A stretch of DNA of 64,000 nt from assembly GCA_003344405.1 (NCBI GenBank), contig NOWV01000057.1, positions 1 through 64,000 on the forward strand. The letters run 5' to 3'. This DNA is from Trichoplax sp. H2. Its lineage: Eukaryota > Placozoa > Uniplacotomia > Trichoplacea. Both the position numbers and the translations under genes were made by a program. The notes beneath the pieces were generated by a model. The model had not been told where the DNA came from, ran no database searches, and was given only the letters and a program-made list of their open reading frames with translations. Shown in pieces: positions 63,060 through 64,000 of the stretch (the stretch's first letter is position 1; every line of letters begins with the position of its first letter).

Positions 63060-64000
63060 ATCTACGTGTGTATGCAGTTTTGTCACGTTACGAGCCTCCG
63101 TGAAGACTAAATGAATAAATTTAGTGGTTAACCTTTATATATAGAGATAACTAATAATAACTTACAGTAAGAACTACGGTAGTTATTATTTTGCTACAGT
63201 AAAGTATGCTGTACTGTAGTAAGAGTTCTTATACAATAGCTAATGTTAACTGATTATAGTGTTATGTCTTGTAACGCTTGTGATGAATATCCTAATAATA
63301 TTCAATTATAGATGATACTATAAATAATTTTGTGTATGTACATACTTGTCACGGTACGAACTACCGTGAAGAAATAGCTATCTAAATTTGGTTAATATAA
63401 TATAGTGATAATATATTACACCTAGTTCCTTACAATAGGAATTACTCTAATTATAAATGTGTTACAGTAAATTTAATGCCGTGCTGTAATGTGTACTGAA
63501 ATGATTCTGTGAATGGACATATTGTAGTCCGACTGTGAAAAACTAGTTAGTAGATGTTCTCACCTAAGTATTTTTATAAGATGGCTTGTGAATGTTAGCT
63601 GCTGTAGAAGGGTATAAGCCCGTCAGATATTTGAATAAAGCAGTTCTCAATTGTCTAGTTGAGTTTAACGTAGAATCAAAGGCGTCTAAATTCTTGTGAG
63701 GTAGTTAAGGGGTACTGAATTCCGGAAGACTATAGTAATTTAGAGATTTGTTTTACGTTATCCTTGTCACGAAGCTGGTTTGTGACAATACTGTAATCTA
63801 ATTATCTAGAATCGTTCAGTACATGTCTAAGATTATGAATAATTTCTGCATCAATTTAGCTATCCAATATGAACTAAATTAATGAACTGTTATGACCCAT
63901 ACATGACAGTAGCTACCGAAGGGTTTTTAAGCTTAGCAAATAGTTGAATAAAGAAGAGTTCTATAGTCGTTTAACGTCGAAGCAAATGCGTCTAAATTCT
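63060..64000. mobile_element. Repeat-rich window end, two or more copies of a dispersed family
   Basis: Hairpins of the type CACGGTA-loop-TACCGTG occur at about 63084 and 63354. From 63340 the sequence follows the 52300-52940 repeat to about 63800. A further copy begins near 63900 and runs off the window. TACAGTA/TACTGTA words cluster at about 63170-63220. No further LRR exon was found here. Confidence 0.5.

Noticed and set aside
63150-63180. GTAAGT-like donor on the minus strand near 63170, possible extra LRR exon
   Set aside because: The frame upstream has a stop and the sequence belongs to the palindromic repeat family.
1-64000. tRNA, rRNA, spliceosomal RNA or CRISPR arrays
   Set aside because: I looked for T-loop motifs, snRNA starts and regularly spaced direct repeats and found none convincing.

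Overview
The window is eukaryotic and animal: AT-rich DNA with low gene density, many short introns with GT-AG borders, and one-exon-per-repeat receptor genes. The gene set (HDAC8, SNX25, MAT2B, the CFAP97/Hemingway family, rhodopsin-class GPCRs, a leucine-rich-repeat GPCR) is metazoan. With the intron density and base composition, my best guess is a placozoan such as Trichoplax; this is inference. Two 20-n runs mark assembly gaps. All gene models were built by hand from reading frame, splice sites and family alignment, with no transcript evidence.

Layout. 1-2358 and 9613-12194 are two diverged copies of one block. Each ends on its left in a minus-strand TATA promoter and a non-coding first exon. 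The right copy drives a complete small secreted-peptide gene (8355-9261 coding), with a signal peptide, an acidic pro-region and a very arginine-rich tail, like a cationic host-defence peptide precursor. The left copy belongs to a paralogue whose coding part lies off the window. Between them are a C-type lectin-like reading frame with an internal TAG (3795-4190) and an inverted-repeat element (6096-7648). HDAC8 (14946-17466, minus, 10 exons) follows, then a single-exon class A GPCR (22501-23595, plus), a 144-bp tandem repeat and a 30-bp perfect palindrome. Two MAT2B-like genes converge on each other (26976-28022 plus; 29295-30540 minus). A CFAP97/Hemingway-family gene (31663-32634, plus) precedes a complete 36-exon SNX25 gene (35553-46098, plus).

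The last quarter (47293-62963 and beyond) is one minus-strand LGR/RXFP-type receptor. It has a single exon carrying the hinge and seven-helix domain, preceded by at least 25 separate leucine-rich-repeat exons, all the same intron phase. Its 5' end is outside the window. The seven-helix frame ends in TAG and then stays open in the same frame for 70 more codons. Around 60.6-61.5 kb the assembly seems to hold both haplotypes in tandem, which falsely duplicates one repeat exon.

The genes do not form one pathway. MAT2B (S-adenosylmethionine supply) and HDAC8 (deacetylation) are nuclear/metabolic, SNX25 is endosomal, CFAP97 is ciliary, and the receptors, lectin and peptide are surface or secreted products. 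The most notable items are the peptide gene with its duplicated promoter, the 25-exon LRR array and the in-frame extension of the LGR.
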